64,000 nucleotides of DNA from CAYYDE01 sp964470525 (GCA_964470525.1 CAYYDE010000002.1:1-64000); one strand, 5' to 3'. Shown: positions 32,931 through 45,261, numbered from the stretch's first letter. Program-made: numbers and translations. Notes: a model not told the origin generated them from the sequence alone.

Positions 32931-33410
32931 ATGACTGATATTTTTGATATAAAATTACTCATATTTTGAACATTATTTTCTCTAAAATATATATTATTTT
33001 GGGGTATCATTTTGTTTTTAGTGATATATTATTTTTTACTTCAATATTATCTTGTAAAAAAAACAACTTCGTCTGTTGTGGTTGAAGCTATTCCTGTTGA
33101 AAACACGTTTGATATTGAAAAAAAACTTCATTATCTTTCTTTATATGTAGAAAGTTTTGAGACTTGATTTTTTTATGCAGAACTTTCACGTATTTTAAGA
33201 GAATATGTGTTTCATCTCTATCAAGATGAGAAAATTTTTGTATGTACTGCTCAAGAATTAAAAGAAAATTATTCTCATCCATTTCAAGAAATTTTTGAAC
33301 AAGTATATTTATATGAATTTGATCCATCTCAAGCAGACAGTTTTGAACAGAGAAAAGATATTATACAAAAAATTTTAAATATATATAAAGATTCATTTTT
33401 TCAAAAATAA
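32931..33410 (+). CDS. membrane-anchored partner of the MoxR-DUF58 operon
   Basis: 159 residues. One or two N-terminal membrane segments (about 10-45: LKYILFWGIILFLVIYYFLL) are followed by a cytoplasmic domain with helical YAELSRILREYVFHLYQ and TAQELKENYSHPF. Size, topology and position recall DUF4381-like proteins of moxR clusters, where a membrane protein follows DUF58. No VWA gene of the BatA/BatB type comes next. Confidence 0.7.
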
Positions 33411-33413
33411 AAA

Positions 33414-33440
33414 TTGACAGATAAAAAAATATAATATAAA
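33414..33440 (+). promoter_or_regulatory. promoter of the 33457 gene
   Basis: TTGACA (33414-33419), 15 bases, TATAAA (33435-33440). The spacer is shorter than usual and the 5' UTR is only about 10 bases. Confidence 0.5.
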
Positions 33441-33456
33441 AATACAAGCAAATAGT

Positions 33457-34950
33457 ATGAGACAAATTATGATGATCTGAATATTGATGTTCTGAGTTCT
33501 ATGATTTATGCAAGCAAATGCAAATATATCTGAAACACAATGAAACACATATAAATTAGGAAACACAACAGGAGTAAATATTTATAAACATCAAATTTGT
33601 AGAAATATAGCGAATACTTCAAGTAGTGAATATTTTATTCCGCTTTGATCATGATGAGAATTTAACTCTTTTATCGATCATAAACCAAATTGAGTTACAA
33701 TAAATAATTGTACAATAACCACACCTTGTATGAAACCTAGTAATACCGTTTGGTGGTTATGATCACCTACATCAATTACACAAACATTATCAAATGGAAC
33801 AACATGGACTCCACTATCTGTGGCAGGAACATATTCTGCAACAGCTACTGTAGCATCATGTCGTTTTACATGTGCAAGTGGGTATGCGTGGGATAATGGA
33901 AGTTGTAAAGAGATAACTTACTCATATTCATATTGAAATTGGAGTAATTGTAGTGCAAGTCCAAGTTGGTGAGCTTGGTCTACATGTACAAATGGAAGTC
34001 AAAGTAGATTGTGTCAAAATACAAATGGTATACAAACAAGAACAGCAAGTTGTATAAGAAGTAGTGATGGAGCAACAGTTTTGAATACTTTGTGTAGTGG
34101 AACACCACAAACTACTCAAACTTGTCCTTCTTGACCAGTGACTTGTTCAGCATTGACAAAACTTCAAGCATCAAATTTGGCATGATCACTTCATCCAATC
34201 TCTGCTGTTCCTTCTCGTAGTTCTTGATGAACATTTCAAGCATCTATAGAATGTTGAGCTACAGATATTGCATGTTTGAATTGGTCAAATTTAAATCCTC
34301 AATGGAGAGCAAATTTTACTTGTAATAATGGAACGTGGAGTGTTTCGACTTCAAATGGACCAAGAAATTGTGCAGCATTTGTACATGCATCATATTTCAA
34401 TGTACCAGCATTGAATCATGGAGCTTCTCATAATATTGCAGCTGTTTGATGGGTTCCTCCAGGAACTCCAACTGGAAGTTGGAGGTTTGAATGTAATGAT
34501 GGAGTAATAACTACCATTTCTCTTTCTGCACCAACTTCTTCATGTTGATCAGCACAAGGATGAGTGTATGTAAATGCACCTTCTTCATCTCTTTGTAATG
34601 TTGGAACTCCTTCATGAGTGACAAATGCTACAGATACAACATGGAATTGGTCATGTACTTCTTGATGAACTTCAGTGCAATGTATTGCAATTGATCCATT
34701 AGGGCCATGTAGATGATGATATGGATTTGATTTTACAAATAATGGATGATGAGCACCATCAAATAGCTATGGTACAAGAGCAAATGGATCTCGTTGGTGT
34801 GATTCAACTTGATATGATAGAGATTATTGTGATAATACTGGATATTTTAATCAAAATGTAACTTATAGTATTTGATGAGGAACTTGTACAGACTATGTAG
34901 GGGGTTGATGTCCAGTGACAACATATAGTTTAAGTTGTGAGTGGAGATAA
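33457..34950 (+). CDS. secreted Cys-rich protein with thrombospondin type 1-like repeat
   Basis: 497 residues. Signal peptide MRQIMMIGILMFGVLGFMQANA. Residues about 162-222 resemble a TSP1 repeat: WSNCSASPSWGAWSTC, a CQNTNGIQTRTASC arm and SSDGATV ending in TCP. The N-terminal 110 residues match those of the 53254 protein in style (SSEYFIPLGSGGEFNSFI). Downstream are several Cys-rich segments (SASIECGATDIACLNWS, CNNGTWS). Many UGA glycines. TSP1 repeats bind glycans and proteins at cell surfaces, so an adhesin is plausible (inference). Cysteines imply an oxidising environment. Confidence 0.8.
33948..34028 (+). repeat. 81-bp block identical to 53556-53636
   Basis: Perfect identity over the core of the TSP1-like repeat, at an offset of 19,608, between two separate genes. 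Confidence 0.93.
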
Positions 34951-34955
34951 ATATA

Positions 34956-34988
34956 TAAAAAAGTTAGATGATATCATCTAACTTTTTT
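34956..34988. terminator. bidirectional terminator
   Basis: AAAAAAGTTAGATGA and TCATCTAACTTTTTT form a perfect hairpin between the convergent 33457 and 34978 genes. Confidence 0.9.
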
Positions 34989-35850
34989 TCATACTTTCTA
35001 TAAAACTAAATAAAGATTTTTCAATATCAAAAATATCTTTTGGTCTTACAATAAAACGGATTTTTACCATAAGGTTTTCTTTCTCGTATTCAAATTTCAT
35101 TTTATATTTATATCAAATATAGGTCTTATAATTTCATACGGTATTAAGATTTCTCTTTGGAAGTGAATTTTCAAGATATTGGGTAAGTTTTTCAATAAAA
35201 TTATCAAAACTGATATCAAATTCTTTTTTATTATACATTACAGTAATTTCTTCTTTTTTGTATTTATGAAGACTAATGTCTTCTCGTTTTACATTTTCAG
35301 TAAAAAATTTATAGTTTGGAACTCTATAAAATTGACCATTATTTTCTCCATTTTCATCTCTTCAAATGAGTCCTACATTGAGCATATTGAGATAAATTAT
35401 TTCTCATTTTAATTCTCATTTTGTATCTCAAATAACAATTTCTTCTCAAATTTTATATTGTGTTGAAATATAAAAAAATCCTATAAAACATAAAATAACT
35501 TCTTTAAATGTGATAATAATTGCTCAAACCGCAATTGCAAAAAAACTAAAAAAGTTTGGAAGTTTATGAATAATATAAAATGTAATAACAAAAAATAAAA
35601 TTCCAAAACGCAATAATGAAATAAAATTTTTGTTTTTATAATAACTGAGTTGATCCTCATCTTCAATATTTTCTATATCAGAAATATTTTTTCATTCTTC
35701 TAACGCAATATCATATTTATCATAGAGTGCTTGTTGGAGAGTTTTATTTTTTCTTCTGAGAATAGAATCAATGATAAAATATATTACTATTGAAATAACA
35801 ATAATAATATATTCGCTATATTCTATCAAAAAATCTTTTATAATTATCAT
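34978..35850 (-). CDS. MscS-like mechanosensitive channel family protein
   Basis: 290 residues. Two to three membrane segments are visible: about 8-30; about 85-105 with RFGILFFVITFYII; and 110-140 with the pore-like FFAIAVGAIIITFKEVIL. A MscS beta domain follows: KIGEEIVIGDTKGELKGEI, LIGRDENGENNG and FYRVPNYKFF. A cytoplasmic tail follows. It would relieve osmotic stress, though the pore helix is less Gly/Ala-rich than in MscS. It overlaps the upstream rRNA methyltransferase gene by several bases. Confidence 0.8.
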
Positions 35851-36821
35851 ATTTTTTTCAATTTAGCTATAAAAAATCATTCTGTATCAATACTTGGTAA
35901 AATTCTGATACTTTTTTCAATTTGTTTGTTGAAAATATAGTTTTTATATGATTTGAGTCATTTTTTTGTAATGGTTTGTATATTTGTTTGTTGAAAATAT
36001 TCATCAATATTTTGTATTTCTAAATCTTTATAATTTGAAACTAAAAAATGAAGAATTCATTCGTTTTCAAGAGGTTCTAAAGTACAAGTTGAGTATACAA
36101 GGAATCCTCATTTTTTGAGAAGATCAATATTTTCACAAAGGATATTTTTTTGAAGAGCATAATTTTTTTTATGAATTCATGGTTTTTCCAAAAAAGCATA
36201 ACTTTTTTCTTTATGAAGTTGTACTCTTCCTTCAGCACTACAAGGAACATCTGCAATAATAATATCAAAAAATTCTTTTTCAAATTTGTTTTTTAAATCT
36301 TTTGCATCTCATGCAATAATTTCTACATTTTCACATCATTGTCTTTCAATGGTAAATTTGAGTTTTTCTCTTCGAATACTTTGAAGTTCGTTTGCAAATA
36401 TTTCTCATTTATTTTCTAAAAGAGCTGAGATATGACTTGTTTTTCCTCAAGGAGCAGCTGTAAGATCAAGTATTTTTAAATCTTTTTTTTGTATATCTTT
36501 CGCTATAATTTCTCCAATAAGTTGACTTGTGATTCATTGAAGATATATTTTTCCTTCGGTAAAAATAGGAAGATTCCACAGGTCTTTTTCTTTTGCATTT
36601 ATTACCTTATATCCATTTGAAAGATAGGGGATTTTTTCAAATTGAATTTGATGTTCTCAAAGTACTTGTTCAATTTCTTGATTACTTGATTTGAGTATAT
36701 TGACACGAAAAGTAGTTGGTCTTTTTTCTTGAGAAAAACCAGATTTTATTGTTTCTATTTCTTCAGGAGAATATATGATTTGTATTTTTTCTTGAAGTAT
36801 TTTTGGGAAATTTTGTAACAT
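35844..36821 (-). CDS. RsmB/RsmF-type rRNA cytosine-C5 methyltransferase (NOL1/NOP2/Sun)
   Basis: 325 residues. It methylates C5 of a cytosine in rRNA using SAM. Motif I is LDLTAAPGGKTSHISALL, motif IV is IIIADVPCSAEGR with the first conserved Cys, motif VI is YSTCTLEPLENEG with the catalytic Cys. An N-terminal RNA-binding segment contains TTFRVNILKSS. There is no N-terminal NusB domain, so it is closer to RsmF/YebU or Trm4 than RsmB. The stop codon TAA overlaps the ATG of the MscS-like gene. Confidence 0.92.
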
Positions 36822-36841
36822 AATGATGCTATTATAAAATA

Positions 36842-37603
36842 TTATTTTCTTGAAAGTTCTTCCATTTCAGCATTTTTTTCTTTCCAATATGTGATAAATG
36901 CTTCTTTTTTAAATTTATAAATATACAATGCAACTCCAGCAAGGATAGTGAGAGAAATTTTTCCTGAATGATCTAAAAAAACTTTGTAATATGTAGCAAA
37001 AATGACTCCAAAAATAATCATAGATGCTGACCGAATTACAGATCAAATTGCATTATAGAGCATAAATTTTTTACTATTCATTCACATGCTTCCAGCAATA
37101 AATGGTAAAAAAGCACGAGTCATAGGGTGAAATTTTCAAACCGCAATTCCTAAAGCTCACCATTTTTCAATTCCTATTTTGAGATATTTTACTTCCGTTT
37201 TTCCTATTCAAAACCGTATTCCATAGGTATCAAAAAAACTATCTCCATATTTTTTTCCAAGAATATATCCAACATAATTTCAAAAAATTGCTCAAATACT
37301 TGAAATAATTATCACATTGATAAGATTTGAAATACTTATTTCTGCAAAAAAACCTCATACTATCAGTAAAATATTTTGTCCAGGTACAACGATTCATAAA
37401 ACTGGAAAGGCTTCTATAAATGCACTGAAAAATACAATAAGATAATTGTACATACCAAGTCCAGCAATTTCTCCTTTCATCCATTCAATAAAAAGTTCAA
37501 ACCATTCTTTTTTAAAAATGGCAATAAAAAGGAGTCAAAAAGTAAGTATAATTATCAGAGCATTTAAAATTCAAAAGAGTATTCGTATTATTTTTTGTAT
37601 CAT
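36842..37603 (-). CDS. DedA-family membrane protein
   Basis: 253 residues. Family landmarks: VPGQNILLIVGGFFAEIS (the E/Q-x-x-x-P-like re-entrant region), NYVGYILGKKYGDSFF, and WKFHPMTRAFLPFIAGSMGM, equivalent to the R-F-x-P-x-x-R-x-x-x-P-x-x-A-G motif with His in place of Phe and Lys in place of the first Arg. Several membrane helices. DedA/UNC-50-like proteins act as lipid (undecaprenyl phosphate) flippases; uppS lies nearby on the other strand. Confidence 0.88.
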
Positions 37604-37635
37604 GTTCGTTTCTTTACATTAAATTTTATAAAAAC

Positions 37636-37662
37636 TTGAATTTATTTTATTTAACTTATAAT
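37636..37662 (+). promoter_or_regulatory. promoter of secF
   Basis: TTGAAT (37636-37641), 15 bases, consensus TATAAT (37657-37662). Confidence 0.5.
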
Positions 37663-37697
37663 AAATGCAACTTTTTATTTATTAATTCAAACAAAAT

Positions 37698-38705
37698 ATG
37701 GATTTTATACAAAAAAGATTTACCTTTTTAGGAATAGGTGTTGTATTATTTTTATTTTCTCTCTGAATGTTTTTTTCAGGATTAGCAAATTATGGAATTG
37801 ATATGACATGAGGAACTCAAAGTGAATTTACTTATGAATGAGAAATTGATATTGATGCTATTTATCAAGATGTACGTCATATTTCAGAAGAATTTAACCA
37901 ACTCAATAATGGTGTCATTAACGGAATAAATGTGTATGGAGTTACCGGACAATCACAATTAGTTGTCATAGTTGGGTTTAATACTTTAGGTGATGAAAAA
38001 CAATTAGAAACACTTAAAACAGAATTTAATACTCTTGCACAAAGTTATTTTGCAACATTATCAAATGATTTTCATCAAAGCCGTTATATAAATATCGGGA
38101 AAAATTTTTGAGATTATATTAAAAATACAGCAAAAATTACTCTTGCTTTTGGGATGTTTGCTATAAGTATTTATATAGTTTGGGCATTTTTTGGTGTAGC
38201 AAATGGGATAAATACATATTCTTTTGCTGGAATTGTACTATTTAGTATGTTATTTGATGTACTTGGAGCAACATGATTTTATATCTTTACAGGGGTATTT
38301 TTTCATGAATTTCAAATAGATATTCTCTTTATTACTTCTCTTTTAACAGTTCTTTGATATACTATCAATAATACTATTGTTGTATTTGATAGAATTAGAT
38401 CAAATGTAAAAATTATGCTCAAAGATAAAAAAACACTTCATGAAATTATCAATATTTCTATTTCAGAAACAATTACAAGAAGTATTTATACAAGTTTAAC
38501 TCTTTTATTTGTATTGATTACTACTTTCTTATTCGGTCCAGAAACGATGAGAGGATTTATTTTAACTTTAATTTATGGGGTAATTTTGGGAACATTTTCA
38601 TCACTTTTTATTGCACCAACGGTTTTGTATGAAGTAAATAAAAATGCAAAACTCAAAACATATGAGAAAAAAGTATTATCTGATGAAGATAAAATAGTTG
38701 TTTAA
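37698..38705 (+). CDS. secF: protein translocase subunit SecF
   Basis: 335 residues. Six membrane segments in the RND-like SecF layout. N-terminal LANYGIDMTGGTQSEFTYEG (TGG motif, first Gly UGA), long periplasmic domain (about 40-145), then LTVLGYTINNTIVVFDRIR, the SecF signature, and SETITRSIYTSLTLLF. With SecD it uses the proton gradient to help pull preproteins across the membrane. Usually secD is directly upstream, but here the preceding gene is the divergent dedA, so secF stands alone with its own promoter. Confidence 0.95.
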
Positions 38706-38707
38706 TG

Positions 38708-38735
38708 TATAAAAGGCACTCGTGCCTTTTATTTA
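38708..38735 (+). terminator. terminator of secF
   Basis: AAAAGGCAC and GTGCCTTTT pair around TC and G, followed by ATTT, directly after the stop. Confidence 0.8.
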
Positions 38736-38753
38736 AAATATAATTTGCAAAAT

Positions 38754-39425
38754 ATGAAACATGTGGGAATTATTATGGATGGAAATCGTCGTTGGGCAAA
38801 ACAAAAACTTCTTCCATCTCATCTTTGACATAAAGCAGGATTTGAAAATACCAAACATGTCATTGAGACATTTGTAAAAACTGCCGTTTCACATTTGACA
38901 TTATGGGCTTTAAGTAAGGAAAATCTTGAAAATAGGGGACAAGAAGAACTCCAATGACTCTTTTCATTATTTGAAAAATTGTTTGACTTACTTCCTTTGA
39001 TGTTGGAACAAAATATTTCTTTTTCAACAATAGGAGATATTGAGAAACTTCCATGAAATGTACAAAATATTTTGCAAGAACTCAAAGAAAAAACAAGTAA
39101 AAATACATGATTGAAACTGATTATAGCACTTGTGTATAGCTGACAAGATGAAATTATTCGTGCAATGAAAAAAATGCAACAATTATGATATGATGGGGAG
39201 CTAAATGAGCAAAGTTTTCGTCAATTTCTTGATACTGCTGATATTCCAACAGTTGATTTAATTATTCGTACTGGATGAGATAATCGTCATTCTGGATTTT
39301 TATTGTATGATAGTGCATATAGTGAATATGTCTTTACTGATACTCTTTTTCCTGATTTGAAAAAAGAAGAAATCCTCTCAATTTTGCAAAAATTTGAAAA
39401 AACAGAAAGAAGATTTTGAAAGTAA
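38754..39425 (+). CDS. uppS: undecaprenyl diphosphate synthase (cis-prenyltransferase)
   Basis: 223 residues, slightly short for UppS. It makes the lipid carrier for cell-wall synthesis. Seen: VGIIMDGNRRWAKQ (catalytic Asp, diphosphate-binding), GHKAGFENTKHVIE, SHLTLWALSKENLE (family consensus TLYAFSTENW), and IRTGGDNRHSGFLLYDSAYS (consensus RTSGEQRLSNFLLWQ.AY). Confidence 0.94.
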
Positions 39426-39432
39426 AACAAAT

Positions 39433-39460
39433 AAAAAATCGTGAAATTTCACGATTTTTT
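39433..39460. terminator. bidirectional terminator between uppS and clpP
   Basis: AAAAAATCGTGAAA and TTTCACGATTTTTT form a near loopless perfect palindrome that includes the last bases of the clpP stop codon. Confidence 0.85.
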
Positions 39461-40097
39461 ATTTGTTTTTAATTATTTTATCAATTAACCCATATTTCAA
39501 TGCTGCATCTGGTCTCATATAATTATCTCTGTCACAATCTATTTCTACTTGTTTAATATCTTTTCCTGTATGTTTTGCAAGAATTGAGTATAAAAGATTT
39601 CCAGTTTCTAAAATGTTTTCAGCAGCAATTTTAATATCTTTTGCTTGTCATTCTGCTCATCCAAGAGGTTGATGAATCATAATTTCTGAGTTTGGAAGAG
39701 AATATCTCTTTCATTTTGTTCCTCCTGCTAAAATCACACTTCCCATACTTGCAGCAAGTCCGACACAAACAGTAATGATATCACATTGTACATATTGCAT
39801 AGTATCATAAATAGCAAGTCCAGCTGTTACATGTCATCCTGGAGAATTTATGTACATCGTGATTGGGGCTTTTGGATCTTGTTTTTCAAGAAATAAAAGT
39901 TGAGCAACAACACTATTTGCCACATGATTATCAATAGCTTCTCATAAAAATATAACTCTATCTTCTAAAAGTCTTGAATAAATATCATATGCTCTTTCTC
40001 AAGAAGGAGTTTTATCTATAACAGTTGGGATAAGAGTGTTTTTTTTCACAGAAGTGATTTCTCTTTTTTTAGATTTTTGAGAGGTTTTTTGTGACAT
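39459..40097 (-). CDS. clpP: ATP-dependent Clp protease proteolytic subunit
   Basis: 212 residues. Catalytic Ser in VGLAASMGSVIL, His in MIHQPLGGAEGQ and Asp in DCDRDNYMRPDAALKYGLID give a complete triad. An N-terminal extension of about 25 basic residues precedes LLEDRVIFLG. It forms the degradation chamber used with ClpX or similar unfoldases, which are not in this window. Transcribed alone. Confidence 0.97.
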
Positions 40098-40243
40098 ATT
40101 TTTGTTTTTTAAAGAATAAATCTTTCTTATTATATGAAAAAAAACTTGAATACAAATTTTTTCATATCAATTGATAAGTTTTTGCATTTTTTTAAAAAAT
40201 ATGGTATTCTTCTATAAAATATTACAAAATAAAAATACAAAAT

Positions 40244-41875
40244 ATGGATCCAGTATTATATAAAAATACTTCACAAACACTCTCACAAATTGATTTTGAA
40301 TCTCTAAAAAAGGATTTATTTACTCTTTTTCGTTCTCCAAACCCTTTGGCTATTTATTTGAAATCAGCAGAAATTAAAAATAAATTTTCATTTTTTCTTA
40401 ATGAACTTTCCACCAAAGTTTCCGCAGGTTTTGACTTAAGTGAAGATTCACAAAGCTTCATTTATGGGATTTATAAAATGGCAAATTATCAAAATATTTG
40501 GATATATAATCTTGAAAATTATTTAAGAGAAAGTAAAAATTTTGATCTTTTGTTTTATTTATATGCAACTTTTATTCTCAATCCAGAACAAAAAAATTTA
40601 GCAATCGGACTTTTGAAAAAATATAAATGAGCAACAGATAAAGAACTTCAAGAATTTTTATCATTTGTTGGATCTACTCATACATTGCAATATATTTCTT
40701 GAGTGTATGAGGAATTTTGAATTCAAAATATGGAATTTTCTATTCATTTAAGAGAAGATTTTGTTGAACATTTTATTGAAAAAATGTATCTTTCTCTTCC
40801 AGAGAAAAAAGCAAATATTTTTCTTGATCATTTTATTTTAAAAATCAATAAAAAACAACTTGATTTTCAAGCAGTTACGAGAATATTACAAAAAGTTATT
40901 TCCAATTATGCAACAAATGGAAAAGCAAAAAATATGTATAAAACAGTTGAAATGCAATATTTTCATAATGTAAAAACATTGATTGATGATCTTATAGGAA
41001 ATTATCATAGCATTCGTGGGGATTTTTATAGTTCTGTGATTTCAACTTTGGAAGATCTTCCATTACCAGAAAGAAGTATTTTTTGGTTGTATATTAAAAC
41101 AAAAATGATTGATATATATTTTTGAGAAATAAAACTTTTGTTTTATGAGTTTTCTTCAACAGAATTTTTAAATAAAGATACTTTTGCAAATCTCAAATGA
41201 ACAGTGAAAATTCCACAAATTTTATCAGAAAAATCACAATTTATTTATCAAGATTACATGCAATTGGTAGATTTAAAAAATCTTATAGTAGAGCTTCAAA
41301 ATAATTTATTTAGTTTTTTTCTTCTTCCAATTATTTATTATACTATTAGTGAAAAAATTACATTTCCAAAAAAAGATCTTTATAAATTAAAATATGTACT
41401 TTTATTTATATTTTCATCAAATTATGGAGAATACAAAAAAATTTATATGTTTTTCAATCAATTAGAAATATTTTTGAATTATGAAAGACAATCAAATGTA
41501 TTTGCAAAAATTCAAGTTTCGTTTTCTTTGGTAGTAGTTGCAACTCTTATACTTTTATTTTCATACTATTATTTACCAATTTGAGTTTTTATATGACTTT
41601 TAGTTTGGTCTTGTATTCGTGCATATGAAGTGATTTTTCCAAATATATATTATAATATTAAGTGGAATTTTTGAATTAAATTTTTTGCTATTATGTTTTT
41701 ATGTATTTCAAGTTATTTTTGGTTTCAAAATTTTGAACAAATTAAAAAAGATGGAAATGATATTGCTCAGAAAATTGAATTTTTATGAAAACTTCCAACT
41801 TCAACGACTATAGAATCGGGATTGAAACATATAAAAGCATCTTTGTTTGATGCATTTTGAAATGCATGAAAATAA
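40244..41875 (+). CDS. hypothetical membrane protein
   Basis: 543 residues; only a few UGA codons in the first 370. The N-terminal 350 residues are soluble and helical, with no motif I recognise. Three to four membrane segments cluster at about 425-500 (VSFSLVVVATLILLFSYYYL, PIGVFIGLLVWSCI, FGIKFFAIMFLCISSYFWF). The tail ends in LFDAFGNAGK. Not confidently any known family; a secretion-type inner-membrane component is one possibility. It stands between clpP (divergent) and the secreted 42010 gene. Confidence 0.7.
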
Positions 41876-41882
41876 AAAAGTT

Positions 41883-41911
41883 TTGACAAAACTAAAAATA
41901 TATTATAGAAT
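41883..41911 (+). promoter_or_regulatory. promoter of the 42010 gene
   Basis: TTGACA (41883-41888), 17 bases, TAGAAT (41906-41911), leaving a 5' UTR of about 90 bases. Confidence 0.7.
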
Positions 41912-42009
41912 GACTCAGAAGTTTATATTTAACCAAAATAATTTGCCTATGTATCCACAAAAAAGAACATAAAAAAGGAAATCAGTTTATATTTTTAATC
42001 GGCTCTATT

Positions 42010-45000
42010 ATGAAAAAAATGATCAAAATTTTATGATGTTTTGTAGGAGTACTCTCATTTATTTGAGTATCAGCAAATCTATCTTTAACACAAACACAAG
42101 TTGAAAATTATCAAAAAAATGGATATTCTCTTATGGATGGATATTCAAGTTTTTCTGCATGTGATTCAGCAAAAACACAATTTAATACACAATATTCAAG
42201 TTATGTAAGAAGTGAATGTTTTTCATATAATACTCAGTATTATTACTTTTTGTGTTCAAAATGATCTCTTTGTGAGGTAAATGGAACTTTGAGTTCTTCA
42301 GTATCTCAAAATTCAACGACACAAAATCAAACTTCTTCAAATGTTTCTGTAACATCAACTACAAAAATTCCACATCAAGCACAACTTGATAAAATTATTG
42401 AATCTTTGAAAAAAACAGGAAATATTCAAACAATAGAAAAATTTATTACCGATTTATGAAAATTAGAAAAACAATATACTCATAATTCTACAATACTTTT
42501 GATTATTTGATATTTAAAATCAGAATCACAAAAAGTTCTTACAGAACTTCAATGATGAAAAGAAATGAGTGAAACAGAAAAATTTTTGTGTCAATTAACA
42601 GGAGATTGTCAAAAAAATACTGATTCAACTTCAGCTTCTTCTGGAGGAACAACTCAACAAGAAGTTTCTGTATCTCAATGATGAACAACAAATTCTTGAG
42701 TTTCTCAAAATACAACTACTCAAATCGCACATTGTGATACTCCAGATATTACTTTATCAAATGGTCAAATTTGGTCAGCATGTAATGTAGGAACAACGAA
42801 ATCTGGAACATGAGTTGAATCATATGGTGATTTTTTCCAATGGGGAAGACAAAAAGGATTTCCATATCAAGCTACAGGATTTAAAACAACAGCAACAAAA
42901 ATTTCAAATTATTCTCCATCAACTGACACATATGATTTTGTAAGAGGAAATAATTGGGATTATTGGAATAATGACTGGAAAACAGCTCCAAAGTCTGCTT
43001 TTGTCTTTTCAGGAGAATGAGTTTGTCCAACAGGATATCGTATACCTTCTGCTGATGATTGGAGAAAAGCTTTTGATGCAATAGGAATTACTCGTTCATA
43101 TCATGAATCAGACGGGGAAGCAGTTATCAATACTTGGGTAAATAAAATTCAAACAACACTTCTTCTTCCAACTGCAGGAAATATTTGGCCTCAATGACAA
43201 TTTGCTGATCAATGAAAAATATGAGCATATTGGGCATCAAATATTTGAGATCATTCACCAAACAGAGGAGCAGAATATATTTTATGGGTTCAAAAATGAG
43301 CAAATGATACGAAAATTTGGAGAGATGTTGCAAATTCTACATCACAAGCAGTACCAGTTCGTTGTATTAAAAATGAAACAACTTCTGCAAATACATGAGG
43401 ATCATCGTCTCAAACACCAACTTCATGAAATACTACTCAAACACCAAAAACATCTGAACCAACTCCAAATCAAAGATGTATTTTTCAAAATGGGATAGCA
43501 TTTCAGAATGGAGTAAGTCAGAATTTTTTTACTGGGACTTCTTGTACTCAAACACCTTTAAGTTGTACAAATGGATTGATTTGATTTTCTGAGCCTCAAT
43601 TTTCACCAGCTCCTCCAGTTCCAACAGTAGCATATACTACAAAAACAGCGTGTGAAACGGCAAATAAAACGAATTCTTCAAATTCACAATCTTCAACAAC
43701 AACGACTAATAATTCAAACTCTTCTTCTCAAACAGGAAATGGAATTTGGACATCTCAAGTATCTTCATGAGTTGATTTTTCTCCAAGACCATGAGCATGT
43801 TGATTTACTCCAGTAGATGGCTCATCATGTGATGCTGGTTCTGGATGATATAGTTGTTTTGCAGGAAATCGTTTGTATACGTGTGAAAGACAATGATTAT
43901 TTGCGCTTCATGATGTATTTTGAAGTAATATGTTATCATGTCAAACACCAGGAGCTTACTATACTCAAAGAATTGCAGCAGTTGAAGGATTGAAAATTTG
44001 TCAAGAATTTGAGATAAATAATCCAAATAGACCAAATGATCGTTTTTCTTGTACAGATGATAAAAATTTTGTTCCTATTGAATCAGTTGCTGGAATGAAA
44101 AAAACAAATCAATGATATTGGGAACAAAGAGTATGACTTTCAAATAGTGATTATATGGTACCATGAAAATATAGAATTGTTATAAAAGATGCAAAATGAC
44201 AAACTCAAACTGGAAAATGGTTTACTATTGCTTCAGGATGACAATTTTCAAATCCAAATAATTGTATGACTCAATATCTCAAACCAACAAGCTTAGAGCA
44301 TTATTTATATATAACAGCAAATCCTCATTATGGATTTCCTTTATCATTTTTAGATGTATCAGATTTACAAAAAACATATGGTACTTCTTTGATGACTCAA
44401 ATCTGAAATGAAATATTTAGAGATAATCTGCTTTGAATAAGACAAACAAGTCTTTGAGGAACAGCAGCCTCAATGTATGCGAAACAAAGTAAAACAGGGT
44501 CAGTTCCTCAGTGGACTGGACCCACTTTTACCTGAAGAAATCCAATTTTTGGGAATACTTCATGATATGGACAATGAGATAATGAAGCTTTATTTGATTA
44601 TTTTAGATGGTATAGTGGAAATAGTCCTTGGGTAGTTGCTTTTAGTTGATGTGGAGGCTTGACAGATATTGAGTGGAAAGATGGTGCTAAAATTGATTGT
44701 TCAGGATGAACATATTGATGAGTAGCATTCGCAAAATTAAAATCACCAAGAATTTTTCAAACAAAAGATACGCTCAGTATGTGAAATATTCCTCTTGATG
44801 CAATTCATATCTGATCATCTGGTATGACTCAATCAAATGCACAAGTATGTATGGCAGTTTTAGCTCATCCAAATGCACCAAACGCAGTAAATGCAAATGC
44901 ATGTTCAAATGTATCAAATTTTAAAAATATTTCTACTACATCATGATGGAAATGGGTTTCTGCAAGAAATAGTTGGGATACTACTATATCTGCTGATCCA

Positions 45001-45096
45001 AAAATGTATGTATCATGAGTCAAATTTCAACTCTTTTTTCGTAATTCAGAGAGTGGAAAAATTGCAAAAGGACGTGTAATAGAAGTAGTGAAATAA
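42010..45096 (+). CDS. large secreted protein with FISUMP domain, third paralogue
   Basis: 1028 residues. Signal peptide MKKMIKILGCFVGVLSFIGVSA. The N-terminal Cys module (NGYSLMDGYSSFSACDSAKT, YVRSECF, YYYFLCSKGSLC) is related to that of the 6827 and 9873 proteins. A Ser/Thr/Gln linker leads to a helical block, then a clear FISUMP domain (about 245-455): LSNGQIWSACNVGTT, YGDFFQWGRQKGFPY, CPTGYRIPSADDWRKAFD, AVPVRCIKNE. More linkers follow, then a 400-residue C-terminal region with paired Cys. Probably extracellular; function unknown. Confidence 0.85.
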
Positions 45097-45120
45097 AAGA
45101 GATTTATAAAATCCTATACA

Positions 45121-45150
45121 AAAATCCTGAATTTGTTTCAGGATTTTTTA
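45121..45150 (+). terminator. terminator of the 42010 gene
   Basis: AAAATCCTGAA and TTCAGGATTTT pair around TTTGT, followed by TTA. Confidence 0.85.
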
Positions 45151-45261
45151 AAGTATTTATAATTTATAATATTTATTTTATAAAAAAACTTGACAATAAT
45201 TGTATTATATGGAATAATTATGTTGTGTAGTGGAAAATAAGTTATTTTTTCATATAAAAAT

